From assembly GCA_941918925.1 (NCBI GenBank), contig OW799237.1, forward strand, positions 13,807,201 through 13,871,200: a stretch of DNA of 64,000 nt. Reading direction: 5' to 3'. This DNA comes from Phyto melanocephala (taxonomy: Eukaryota; Arthropoda; Insecta; Diptera; Rhinophoridae). Numbering within the stretch: position 1 is the stretch's first letter; every line of letters begins with the position of its first letter. The notes below the pieces were generated by a model. It had not been told where the DNA came from, ran no database searches, and saw nothing but the letters and a program-made list of their open reading frames with translations. Shown piece after piece: positions 24,863 through 35,353 of the stretch. The position numbers and the translations under genes were made by a program.

Positions 24863-25083
24863 AATTTTTTTTAATTTTTTTAAAAATTTTTTTTTAATTT
24901 TTTTTTTATTTTTTTTTTATTTTTTATTTAATATATTATTTATATTTTTATTATTATTTTTTTTTAATTTTTTTTATTTTTTTTTTAAATTTTTTTTTTA
25001 ATTTTTTTTTTGTTTTATATATGTATATTATATATATAATAATTTTTTTTTTTTAATTTTTTTTTAAATTTTTTTTTTTTCCG
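24863..25083. repeat. T-rich low-complexity tract
   Basis: About 220 bases almost entirely T with scattered A, interior to the mini-me-like element. A similar tract at 34766-34976 occupies the same part of the copy at 34601-35353. Confidence 0.9.
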
Positions 25084-25219
25084 TTTTTTTAACATACATA
25101 CGTGTACGTATTTCATATGGGATGAATGGTGATACAAGCAACTGTTATTGCATGACTACACGTTGTGAAGGGTATATAAGATTCGGCATGGCCGAATATA
25201 GCACTCTTACTTGTTTCAT

Positions 25220-25878
25220 ATAGGGAAGTCAGTTTTCTGTAAATTAATTATATAGAAAATTCTCGATAATTTTTTGTTTGAAAAATTCTTAAATAATTTT
25301 ACTTTTTTTTAAGAATTTTCTTTTTATAATTGATATTCGAAAATATCCGCTAATTTTTAACTTTAATAAATTTTCTTTTTACATACTTTTAACGAAATGT
25401 CATAAGTCAACGTAAGATATTTTTTAGATATCACGTTAAAAGAAGAAGAATACATATTACATCAAAAATCACCAACTTAAATTAATTTAATTTTAATTTC
25501 TTGTTTTTTTGCACTACCGATATATTTAATAAATTCGAAATAAATCAGTGATTTTGTCAAAATTCCAGATATTTTTTTATATATTTATGTTTATATGCAT
25601 GCGATTGTATCGGATACTACCAAACTAATTTCTATCTATTTTTTCCTATTGGACATATTTTAAGAATATTTTTGGAATTCAGTAGGTGGCGCTGTAGTCA
25701 AATTAATAGGCAATTGTATACCATTGATTTACTTGTATTCTATGTGACATTATGAAATTTACTTGAATGTTTTTCAAAAATTTACTCGGCTATGATGGTC
25801 TATTCATACTAATTTAATAGTGTAACAACGCAAGTCATTATGAATGGTTTTTAATGAATTCATAAAAATATTTTATTT
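25220..25878. other. AT-rich spacer, nothing recognised
   Basis: No gene or named repeat seen. Confidence 0.45.
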
Positions 25879-26515
25879 ATGTGTGTTGGAGGAATATCGA
25901 AGCAACCCACTTCTATTCTGTGTCCCTTCTCGACCCAGTGGTTTTATGGCTACCAATCGGCATCCATTCCTTCACTGAGTCTCGCGCCTGGTGATTTTTC
26001 GAAATTCTTATCGCACAGTCCTTCGTACCCGCCAGCATTAATGTTAGACCGAGGTCCCCCATAGCATTCACACTGAATATGTGACACTTATGGTCCTTAC
26101 TCTACCACAATCTGAATCTCCCTAACAGGGAGTAATAGTAATAGGTTCACGAATTCTCATATGCCCCATCAGTACAGGTTTTGATGTCACTATTTATGAC
26201 TTCATTGTGCATGAATCGATCCGCTGTAAGCATGCAATATAGCCTCTCGACCACCTACACTCGATTCATGCGCTCTACCGGCATCAGAGTCTCCCTTACA
26301 TCTTTAAGTTCGAGGTCCAGTATTCTTCCCCCATGCCCCATCAGTAAAGACACTTAAGTCACTATTCATATTCTCGCTGTGCATGGATCTATCTTCTATT
26401 AGCGTGCAATGCAACTCCTATGCCCCAACAAGAGGTACTGCTAATACCTCTATACCCTGGACTGCCAATAACACCAAGACGTTAATTCTTCGCCAGGGTA
26501 ACATGCCCTGGGATC
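25879..26515 (-). repeat. GC-richer block with an internal ~175-bp duplication, origin unknown
   Basis: This block stands out sharply from its surroundings by base composition. ATGCCCCATCAGTA occurs at ~26160 and ~26335, each followed ~60-70 bases later by GTGCATGRATC and then by a GCAATRYARC-type sequence, so two units of ~175 bp are in tandem. On the minus strand both units encode a short TDGA(W/Y) string, but the frames are broken by stops. It could be a decayed retroelement (TDG occurs in RNase H domains), but I cannot place it. Confidence 0.45.
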
Positions 26516-29035
26516 ATGTTTAATAAATAAAACAATCTTTTTAATAAGTATTTTTATAGTAAATTTTTGATAATTGCTCTTTTATTACAAAAATAAGATA
26601 AATTTTGTTTCTATTAAAAATTTTTTAAAAATGTTCTTTTTTAAAAAATTTTTAAATATTTTTTTCAATAAAAAAAAATTTTTTTTTAAATTTCCGTGAA
26701 CCAAATGTTTGATCATTTTTTCTAAATTCTTAACATACAAACACATTTTCAAGTCTGGCAACCCTCTGGCATTGTGTAGTACGTTTTTATTCCCATAATA
26801 AAACTCTTTGCATAAATTTCTCGTTGTTGTTGTGTCAGTTTATGCTGAAGCGAGCTGGTGTGAGTGCGTATCTGTGAGTTTGTTTGTGTGCGTTCTATAT
26901 TATAGAGTTTGTGCGCTGCAATTCACAAGTTGTGTGAACTTTATGTTGGCAGAAAAAAGTCAAAATGAAAACGTTTTTTCAATAATCGTAGCTCCTTTGT
27001 CGTCAGTCATCGTTGTTGTCGGTTGTCGGTCGGCAGTTGGTAATATACATAAAGCATATATTTTACATATTTGTTTTTTTTTATACAAATATAAATTAAA
27101 GTTTTTGATGTGCGCTGGTATTTGTTCTACTCGGTGTTGTGTGTATGCGTGTGATTTTTAAAACGTTAGCTCGTACATGTTTTTCCTTTTAATTTTTTAT
27201 TTAAATATTTATACGGAGTGTTAAAATGTGTGTATGTGTATTAAAGCCCCGGTTTGTGTGTGTTGCCAAGAAAAATATAATTTTATATCATTAAAATAAA
27301 AGCAATTGTATAAAATTAAAGTAAAATTAATTATACCTACATATATGGCATACAGTTTTAATAATAAATTAGAAATACTACAAAAAAATCAAGTAAATCT
27401 TAAAAAAAATTAATGAATAAATTGAACTGGGCAAAAATATTAAAATTGAATCAAAAATATTACAAACAAGTGCAGTGAAACTTGAATTTTCCATATTAGT
27501 TTATCGAAAAATCTTTAATGAATTGTGTATACAAAAAAATGGTAATTTTTCCTACAACCATGTTTTAAGTAACGAATATTTCTCATTGAACATTTGTTTT
27601 TATTTTTGAACAAATTTTCTTAAAATTCCTTTAAAAGTTTTAAACTTTTTTGAAAATTTGTTTAGTTTTTTGAAAAATTTTCAATTTATTTAAGGAAATT
27701 TTCAAAAATCTAATATTGAATGATGTGTACAGCAATTTCATTTTGTTCTTTTTTTCGGTTTATTAGTTTTAGTTGGGTTCCTTTGGAGTACAAGAGGGCC
27801 AGAGAAGAGGCCACGAGTTGTACATAGTAGTAAATTTTAAGCAAGAGTTTGTGTGTGAGTTTTGGTATGCGTGTGCTTAAAGAGAGGAGCTGGTCTGGCT
27901 GTAGTAGGGTAGTCTTGAGTATTCTATTACATACATACATATGTATGTATATTGGTTATTGTAGCGATTTTTCCTTTACCAATGGTTAGTATTGTTATTT
28001 ATATATGTACCTACGTACATTCTGTTTGGCCTCTTTAATATTGTGTTATGTTAGGCCACTTATTAGCTTTTTGTGAAATATTTTCTTCTTTTACATTTTG
28101 TTGTTGTTCGTTTTTGGTGTTTGTTTAAATATTATTTAAAGGCTTCTGATGTAGTCGCAAGTCTTAAGGCCTTTTAAAAAAAGAGTAACGGAGTATTTTT
28201 TATGTAACTTAAGGATCTTAATTTGGTGTCCCAAATCGCCAATATCTTGTTTTCGGCATAATAGCATTATTAATGATGAAATTTTGCACCATTTTGCCTT
28301 TTGATGTTACACAACTGCTATCTTACGCTCTTGTTCTTTAAGATTAAGGATCAAATAAGAGTTAGTTTTCTTGACTAAAATTAATTTTATTTGAAACTTG
28401 AAGACTCTTCGATTTCACTAGTGTGCTAAGGTTAATGTAATTAGTACCAGCTCATTACGTTATTGAGACCTTCTCTCTCAAAGTTGATTGAGAATCTTCT
28501 CGAACAATAATTGATTGTCAGACTACATATGAATTTTTTTCACAATCGGTGCAAAGATCATTTTTATTATTGTGTATAGTCCGTCCGCTCGAAAAGCTTG
28601 AAAAATATTGTTTTTATTACATAGAAAAGCTTTCAAAACCTTTGCGAACAATGTGCGAATCATGTTTCTATTCAAGCTGACTTCTGGAAGATTTATTACG
28701 ACACAACTTTGAGGTTCTTTCGAAGTATTCTTCTTCGGGTTTCTAACTTCAACAAGTTGTAGCAAAAGAATTTTCTAATAGGGACTACGGAACTTTGACA
28801 GTTACTAGCGGTCATGTTTAAGAAGCTGCATTTGTCAAATTAGCTGTAATTATTGCATTAAAATCGGTTTTCTGTTCGAACATTCGATCCGTTCGACGTT
28901 TCATAAAAAAATTATTTTCGTTTAGCAAATAAAATTGTCGAATTTGGCTCGATACTAGTCCAAAAGGAATAAAAGAGCGACCAATACGTGCCGTTAAGTC
29001 CATTTTTTTAGAGTAATTTTTGTTTTTTTTGGCAT
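26516..29035. other. Spacer; possible 5' exon/promoter-like island at 26800-27160
   Basis: Most is AT-rich with nothing recognised. The stretch 26800-27160 is less AT-rich, with GT-rich and CG-containing sequence (GTCGGTTGTCGGTCGGCAG) and two TCAGTY initiator-like sites. This resembles the 5' UTR or promoter composition of fly neural genes. It might belong to ckn, which lies downstream on the same strand, but no splice evidence connects them. Confidence 0.3.
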
Positions 29036-29180
29036 GTGGTTTCAACAGGATGGTGCTACTTGGCAAACAGCTCATGCCACATTGAAAAATTTTTACTAGC
29101 TAATGGAGGTAATGTAAACTGGTTACCAAGATCCTACGATTTAAACCCGTTAAACTTTTGCTTGTAGAGTTTTTTTACTT
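29036..29180 (+). pseudogene. Decayed mariner transposase fragment
   Basis: Plus strand: WFQQDGATWQTAHATLKNF, a stop, and then VNWLPRSYDLNPLNFCL. These correspond to the second and third catalytic regions of the DD41D-type transposase (QQDGATCHTAHATI and VNWPPRSCDLTPLDYFLW). Both the Cys and the final catalytic Asp region are mutated. Ends are not visible. Confidence 0.7.
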
Positions 29181-29268
29181 GTTATAAATTTTATACACGT
29201 GCTGCTTGATTCAACTCAACATAATTCCATAAGAAATTTGTGCTGGATCTATTGTTAACCAAAACCTG

Positions 29269-29397
29269 GGGCCGAATTACGGCATTCGAACGTGATCGAA
29301 ATTGCAAAATTCTTATTAGAATCTCTATACCTAAAGCACAGCGAACTCGATCGTTCGAGTAAAATTTCGATCGTGATCGAATGCCGTAATTCGGCCC
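29269..29397. mobile_element. PIF/Harbinger-type MITE, 129 bp, TSD CTG
   Basis: The left arm GGGCCGAATTACGGCATTCG is repeated inverted at the right end. The arms match over ~35 bp with a few differences, so the element can fold into a near-perfect hairpin. CTG flanks both sides (29266-29268 and 29398-29400), a 3-bp target duplication. Known: PIF/Harbinger elements make 3-bp duplications and often begin GGGCC. The family name is inferred from this. Confidence 0.75.
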
Positions 29398-30054
29398 CTG
29401 ATCTTTAAATGTTCGCCATTGTAACTACACGTTTACCGCTGGTTGCTGGGGTAGGCTCACCGGTGTCCAGGGTCGTACAAAAATTTGTAAAAAGTGGTAA
29501 AATCGTGATTTTGGTTATTCGCTTAGCGTTAAATTTAAAATTTAAATTATTTTATTTTTTGCAAAGTATCAATACTTTTTTTTAGTTGTTGTTTGTTTTT
29601 TCACTTGTTAAACAATATTTTTTACTCAGCGCCATTTAGCATTATCAGCTATTTTTAATGATTTTAACGTTTTAGTACTAAATTTAGTACACCAAAAACA
29701 AGGTTTTATTTCATAAAATCTACTTAAAACCAAAACAAACAAGTAAGAGCACTATATTCGGCTGTGCCGAATCTTTTATACCCACCACCAATTTTGTGTA
29801 CATTTAAAGCACATTATTTATTATTTTGTTAATCGCTATGGAATAATCTCTTTAAAATAAAATATGTATTACTTTCTTTGTAGAGGGTGGTTAATTTTTA
29901 AGGGTCCCTGTTGAAGGTGAACCACACGTAAACAACAAGTTTTTTTTTTGCATTTCATTTGACGTTTCTCAATCTCAGACTAACTTAATTTTAACAGTGG
30001 AAAGATACGCAAATGAGCAACGCATTAAAGCTATTCAGATTTAATTATTTATTT

Positions 30055-30210
30055 TATTTGACCTTTTTTTTTAAATTTTTATATTTAATTATCCAAGCCT
30101 AAGGTCATACAACAGTTTTTATTCTTTGTTTATATAAAAAGCAACACAAATTAAACAATATTTCATTTCTCAATATTTCGCTACTCCTTCGTGTAGCATC
30201 TTCAGGAAAA
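30055..30210 (-). mobile_element. Retroelement 3'-UTR-like fragment
   Basis: Read on the minus strand it begins TCCTGAAGATGCTACACG and GGAGTAGCGAAATATTGAG, a pattern of the 3' regions of some Penelope-like and related retroelements, and runs into AT-rich sequence. It interrupts the transposase trace of the host mariner, so it is a later insertion. Class assignment is tentative. Confidence 0.35.
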
Positions 30211-30290
30211 TTAATTATTATTAATTATTAATTAATTAATTAATTAATCAATTATTATTAATTAATTATTTGTTAATTAATTTTCAATTT
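30203..30290. repeat. AATT/ATT microsatellite
   Basis: TTAATTATTATTAATTA units extend to TAATTAATTAATTAATTA, immediately next to the retroelement-like fragment. Confidence 0.9.
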
Positions 30291-30814
30291 AATATTCAAG
30301 TTTTTTATAAAAATGGGCGTTCAAATCAAAATGCATTTTGTGCACTTCGTAATTCTTTTGATCAACATAATCATTCAAATTCGTCCACAATCGGGAGAAT
30401 AGTAAAAAATATTTAAATTTCTGCAAAACAGGTCTGTATAAAATGTTAGAAAATCTGTGAATGCCTTCTTAGTTCGTTGAATGGGAACCATTGCTGTTTT
30501 TTGCGATAGTGTGACAAAAGAGCAGTCAACCTCGACTCATCATCATGCCCAACAATTAAGCATCAACATTGTCATTGAAAATTTGGACCATCAGATAGAG
30601 GAGGGGCGCCAAGGATGGGGGGGGGGGCATTTGGTCGATATTTTGTTCTATACATAATTAAACCAATTAAATATTAAAATTACAAAAAGAAATAATAATA
30701 ATATCCTAAATAATTTGTGTTTTATTTAAATTCAACATCGCTCCTTAAAATTTAACCACCCTTTATAACTTCGATATGCCACTCAAATGCTTTTGTAAAT
30801 GTAGTCTTACAATG

Positions 30815-31560
30815 AAAGTGGGCGTTAAAGTAGGCGTGTCAATAAAATGTCTGCTAATAAATACAACTTAGATATTTCAATATAGTAATTAATTCTTCCA
30901 AAAACTTTGTCAATAGAGAAATAACATGAATTTAAGATTAACCGTTATATGGGAGGTAGGCGTTAAAGTGGGCGTGTCACATAAACTTTTTGGCACAACA
31001 GTTACGTTGATTAGAAGGATATACGTGGCAAATTTGATCATCATACGTCTAATTTTGGCGGATTTATGAGCTTTTAAATTTTATTAACGGTAGATAACGT
31101 GGAAAGTGGGCGTTATAGTAGGCGTATAAAAGTTGTTTTTGCGAATGAGTACAACTCAGGTGTTTCAATATAGCCCTTTATTATTCCAAAATCTTTATTA
31201 ATAGAGAAATTGTATGAATTTTAGGTAAAACGTTATATGGGAGGTGGGCGTAAAAGTGGGCGTGGTACCTTAATTTTCTGGCACAGTAATGACATTGCCT
31301 AGGGGGATATACGTAGCAAATTTGATCATCATACCCCTAATTTTGTCGATTTTATGAGCTTTTAAATTTAATTAACGGTAGATAACGTGAAAAGTGGGCG
31401 TTATAGTAGGCGTGTCAAAGTTGGTTTTGTGAATGAGTACAACTTAGGTGTTTCAATATAGCCCTTTATTATTCCAAAATCTTTATTAATAGAGAAATTA
31501 TATGAATTTTAGGTAAAACGTTATATGGGAGGTGGGCGTAAAAGTGGGCGTGGCATATTG
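30815..31560 (+). repeat. Tandem ~290-bp units rich in GTGGGCGT
   Basis: The string GAATGAGTACAACT is followed by GTTTCAATATAGCCC at ~31143 and ~31432, giving a period of ~289 bp; an older diverged unit starts near 30815. Each unit has two AGTGGGCGT-type motifs, one after AAACGTTATATGGGAGG. No coding potential is seen. Confidence 0.8.
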
Positions 31561-32172
31561 ATTTTCCGTTACAAAAAAGCGTGTCACCAAAAAACACAGT
31601 GTGCAAAATTTCAGAGTCGTACATTTAATTTTGTTGCTTTTATGACGTTTTTGTTTTTAAATATACCGAAAAATACACTGTGTGGTATAAATTTTCGTAC
31701 ATTTTGATCGATAACTCCGCTCCTAATACATAGATTTAGATAATTTTCGGGGAAAAATATTGTTTTTACCCAGGAAATATATATTCGAAGTTTCATGAGC
31801 CTACGTTAATGCGTTTGGACACAATTCCATTTTATTCGATGTTTGAAGGACACGGTTTTTTCGACCTACTCTTGCTTTTCGAGCTATAACTCTCTTCCTA
31901 ATATTCCGATTTAGCCCATTTTCAATACCAAACAAACCTTGTCTATAACAAAGATTCTGGCAAAATTTGAGCCCCCTAGCTTTTTCGGTGCGACCTCTAT
32001 CGTGCTTTCAACAGACGGACAGACGGACGGACATAGCTAGATCGTCATCAAATCAAACCCTGATTCAGAATATATATACTTTATGGGGTCTAAAATGGAT
32101 ATTTCGATGTGTTACAAACGGAATGACAAAATGAATATACCCCCACCATTTTTTTGGTGGCGGGTATAAAAA

Positions 32173-33347
32173 GGTTTGAAGATGGTTTTGACGAAATTAT
32201 TGTAAATTAAAAAACCAGGTTTTAATTATTGGCTTAAACGTTTAAACCTTAATTGTGAAAATACTATACATCATGGTTACTTGTGTATAAATTCTATGCG
32301 TAAATAGTTTTTTTGAACCATAAATTTTCCTGGAAGCTCTTGGTCTACTTGGATTACAGCTTAGAAAGCACATAGTTTTTTCAAATCCATTTTATCTTTT
32401 CAGCGGTTTCTGGAGAATTTATAAGAATTAAGTATTTGCTTACATCAAAATTAACAATCCTTTAGCCAACATTGAGGCGAGAAAAACACGTTCCCTAGTA
32501 CACAAAACAAACGTCAACACTCAATCGTCAGTGTCATCAGTCACTTGTGCATTGTTTTCAAAATGTTCTTAACTTTGTTATGTTGCAAAGCTTTTATTTA
32601 AGCAATAAATTTTGCAAGAAGCGCCCAAAGTTCAATGTAGCTGTAAAACAAAATACAAAATGAAAAAATTGTTTATATTTTATTTTTACCACATTTGCGG
32701 GTGAGTGCAATGATCTTCTAAAATATACAACATACCTATACAGTTAACAATGTAATAAACGACATATGTACATGCATATGTATGTATGTATGTATGTTTA
32801 TAACACGACTAAACAGTATTGTATCTCTATATAGTACTAGTGTAATTGTTGTTTTGCCTTAAAAAGAACTTAAACAACAATGTTTATATTTGATTGTATG
32901 AGGATTTTTCTAGTAGTTGTTTGTACGTTTGTGTGGTATTACAGTTGGAATTGATAATGGGTCTTCGTTTTGTTTTCCTTATCGGGGTTTTCTACGTTTT
33001 TTTTTTTTCAAATAGAGAAAATGTCTGACTTATTTAGCAAACCATAAATAGTAGACCAGGTCCACAAGTTTAAAAACCATATACATATGTATGGGGGTTT
33101 GCAACTTTTTTTTATTTGCGAAGAACATTTGTATGCGAGTTAAAGAAAATGTTTGATAAGTATTTTCCTTTCTTGGTGTTTCAATATCATGACATCTTTG
33201 TAAGTTTGGCTGAATGGCTTGTTGGTTGGTTGAATGGTTGGCTGTTTAATTTTATGTTCATACTCCTACAGCCATTTTTGGGTATTTCCAACTGTCTGCA
33301 GCTTGTCCCAGTGACAGCAAAAATACGCTTTTATTAAAGTCTAATAT
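32173..33347. other. Spacer, nothing recognised apart from an ATGT microsatellite
   Basis: AT-rich sequence. An ATGT repeat lies at 32777-32797. No gene was recognised. Confidence 0.45.
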
Positions 33348-33414
33348 AAAGGGTGTCCCAAAAAAATATTTGTGTTTAGCTGTGCTCCAAAAATATTTTC
33401 AGATAAAAATTTGG

Positions 33415-33431
33415 GTTGGTAAGGGAAATTT
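33415..33431 (+). repeat. 17-bp direct repeat, left (target duplication of an insertion)
   Basis: GTTGGTAAGGGAAATTT, identical to 34204-34220. Taking out one copy plus the intervening 773 bases restores a continuous mariner 5' end. Confidence 0.75.
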
Positions 33432-34203
33432 ACAATAATAAATTATGCGCTTTTAATAGTAAATAATTTTATATACATTTTTAAACACTGACAGCTACTG
33501 CTTGAAAATTTTGAGCAAATCACGTTTAAGCTTTTGATTTAACTCTGTCTACTGTGAAAAATTAAGAAAACTGAATCAATTAGAAATGCTAAACATAGTT
33601 CAGAGTTGATTGAAGTTAAGAAGCATCGACTTCGGGGATAAGAACTACAAAATTTATATCTATTCTTTCCAAGCATGGTAGAAAGATAGGTTATTAACCA
33701 ATTTATTTATGGCTTATTGAACATCAATAAGTGACAGCTAACGTACATATTTTCACTTTTGTTAGTCTTCAAAAATGTCGAATATGTAGTTCAGAAAAAA
33801 CACCTATTGTTTGTCAAAATCTTTACAGCGTGTTACTTTTTGTTGTAGATTTTTTTCTGAAAATTTGTAGCTGTTTTTATCTCTGTTCGGCAGTACCAAA
33901 GCTCAGTTTGTGTACTATAATAAGAAAGCAGCATAATAAAACAAACAGCGCGATAATTTAAAAAAAGTTAAAACAAAAATGAAAGTTGAAATAGATTGTT
34001 ACTACTTTGAAATACTTAGAGCCGTATTCATAAAAAATATTTTAGGTTTATTGAATGCTTATTTGACAAATTTCTCTACAACATCTGTCAAATAAGCCTT
34101 TAATAAACCTAAAATATTTTTTATTAATACGGCCCTTAAAAAATAGTAAAATTGAACATACCCTTTTATGATCACATGCTTTTTGAAAGGTTACCTCTAT
34201 AGC
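33432..34203. mobile_element. Unidentified ~770-bp insertion flanked by a 17-bp duplication
   Basis: It lies between two copies of a 17-bp repeat inside the maT-like mariner. A target duplication this long suggests target-primed retroposition. I recognise no coding sequence in it. It contains the 117-bp MITE at 34019-34135. Its own family is unknown. Confidence 0.6.
34019..34135. mobile_element. PIF/Harbinger-type MITE, 117 bp, TSD TTA
   Basis: The left arm GAGCCGTATTCATAAAAAAT and the right arm (reverse complement GGGCCGTATTAATAAAAAAT) match over more than 45 bp, forming a hairpin. TTA flanks both sides (34016-34018 and 34136-34138). The termini and 3-bp duplication agree with 29269-29397 and 56678-57304. 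Confidence 0.8.
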
Positions 34204-34220
34204 GTTGGTAAGGGAAATTT
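34204..34220 (+). repeat. 17-bp direct repeat, right
   Basis: Identical to 33415-33431. Confidence 0.75.
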
Positions 34221-34602
34221 GAAATTTTGTTAACTTTAACCATGGAGTGATCAGATAAAGAAAACCGTATCGCAGTTATAGCATGCAGAAAAAAAATTAT
34301 ATTTTTAAAACGCTTCGACCGCTTAGCATTAATCGTATATTCGTCTACAGGTGCATAAAATTGTTCGAAGGGACCGGAGATATAAAACACCGCCCCGGTC
34401 CGGCGCCCACGTACTATTCGAACACAGCAAGTAATCAGCCGTCAAAGCAAGAATTCAACAAAATCATCTCCGGAAACAGAAAATCATGGCCCGTGAGATG
34501 AAAATTACACAAAAGTTCATAAGTCGTATTATTAAAAAAGACTTGGGTCTTGAAGCTTTCAAACGGCATACAGGACATTTATTGACAGCAGCTTTAAAAA
34601 AA

Positions 34603-35353
34603 ACAAGTAACAGTGCTATATTCGGCCGTGCCGAATCTTATATACCCTTCACAACGTGTAGTCATGCAATAACAATTGTTTGTATCACCATTCATCTCAT
34701 ATAAAATACGTGCATACGTACACGTTAGAATAAATGTGGCATCGAATCCCAGCTGAGCCAAAAAAATTTTATTTTATTTAATATATTATTTATATTTTAT
34801 TATTTTTTTTTATATTTTTTTTAAATTTTTTTAAAAAATTTTTTTAGAAAAATTTTTAAAAAATTTTTTTAAATTTTTTTGAAATTTTTTTTTTAATTTT
34901 TTTTGTAGTTTTTTTATTATTTTTTTTCTTATTTTTAATATTTTTTTTTTTTTGTAATTTTTATTGTTTGGTATGTTTTTTACATGTATGTATGTATGTA
35001 TGTATGTATGTTGTTGTTGTAATTGTGAAAAAAAACGAGGTGGTCGTGGTTTTTTGCTCATATCTCAGAAAGTTATTGGGCGATTGTGCTGAATTTCAAT
35101 AGCGATTCATTCCTGGATATTTCCAAGAGATTGATACCATATACAGATCTGAGGAACATATAGTTGCTTCTAAAAGTTGATTTCAACCAACACACGGGCA
35201 GACGGACAGACGGTCAGGGCTTAATCGACTCCTCTATTCATAAGCTTTCAAAAAATATATACTTTATGGGGTCGGAAATGAAAATTGTAGAAATTACAAA
35301 CGGAATGACAAAGCTATATATACCCTTGTGCACCACAGGTGAAGGGTATAAAT
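34603..35353 (+). mobile_element. Complete mini-me-like element inserted in the mariner transposase
   Basis: Begins CAAGTAACAGTGCTATATTC with the CGGCCGTGCCG inverted repeat and ends GTGAAGGGTATAAA. It includes a tRNA-like segment (34726-34760), a T-rich tract (34766-34976), an ATGT microsatellite (34985-35010), GACGGACAGACGG at ~35201 and ACTTTATGGGGTCGGAAATG. Its insertion separates LTAALKK from RIEKSKYF of the transposase. The insertion point is an A-rich run and no long target duplication is visible. Confidence 0.82.
34726..34762 (+). repeat. tRNA-like segment, inverted relative to other copies
   Basis: GTGGCATCGAATCCCAGCTG on the plus strand, in an element that is itself in plus orientation. 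In the copies at 24449-25219 and 7182-7557 the same segment lies antisense to the element. Confidence 0.6.

Larger units (their letters stand above)
24449..25219 (-). mobile_element. Complete mini-me-like element, minus orientation
   Basis: Reverse-complement start ACAAGTAAGAGTGCTATATT (at ~25200-25219) with the GGCATGGCC inverted repeat, and end at 24449 (TTTATACCCTTCACACAGTG on the plus strand). It carries the GTCCGTCTGACCGTCTGTCC microsatellite at ~24593-24618, the CCCCATAAAGTATATA core, a tRNA-like segment (24812-24860) and a T-rich tract. At ~770 bp it serves as the reference length for the family in this window. Confidence 0.8.
29883..30763 (+). mobile_element. Internally deleted mariner inside the 29741-32172 element
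   Basis: Termini GAGGGTGGTTAATTTTTAAG (left) and the reverse complement AAGGGTGGTTAAATTTTAAG (right), with TA at 29881-29882 and 30764-30765. Transposase traces on the plus strand: RYANEQRIKAIQ near 30007, then after an insertion SNQNAFCALRNSFDQHNHS (~30312 on), KEQSTSTHHHAQQLS and a C-terminal GGHLVDILF. The central catalytic region is missing. Confidence 0.75.
29741..32172 (+). mobile_element. Large mini-me-related element, 2.4 kb, interrupted
   Basis: Starts ACAAGTAAGAGCACTATATT with the CGGCTGTGCCG inverted repeat and ends GGTGGCGGGTATAAA. The 3' part has GACGGACAGACGGACGGACA at ~32012 and ACTTTATGGGGTCTAAAATG. The interior contains diverged ~290-bp repeats rich in GTGGGCGT (see 30815-31560). 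A deleted mariner (29883-30763) interrupts it. It shares both ends with the 770-bp family but has a different body. Confidence 0.75.

Noticed and set aside
28523..29075. Two minus-strand open frames of 80 and 85 codons near a mariner fragment
   Set aside because: No recognisable motif on that strand. The adjacent transposase trace is on the plus strand (29036-29180), so these are probably chance frames beside it.
30480..30660. Short G-rich run (TGGGGGGGGGG) as a possible regulatory G-quadruplex
   Set aside because: It is a single homopolymer inside a decayed mariner transposase. One G tract cannot form the usual four-tract structure.
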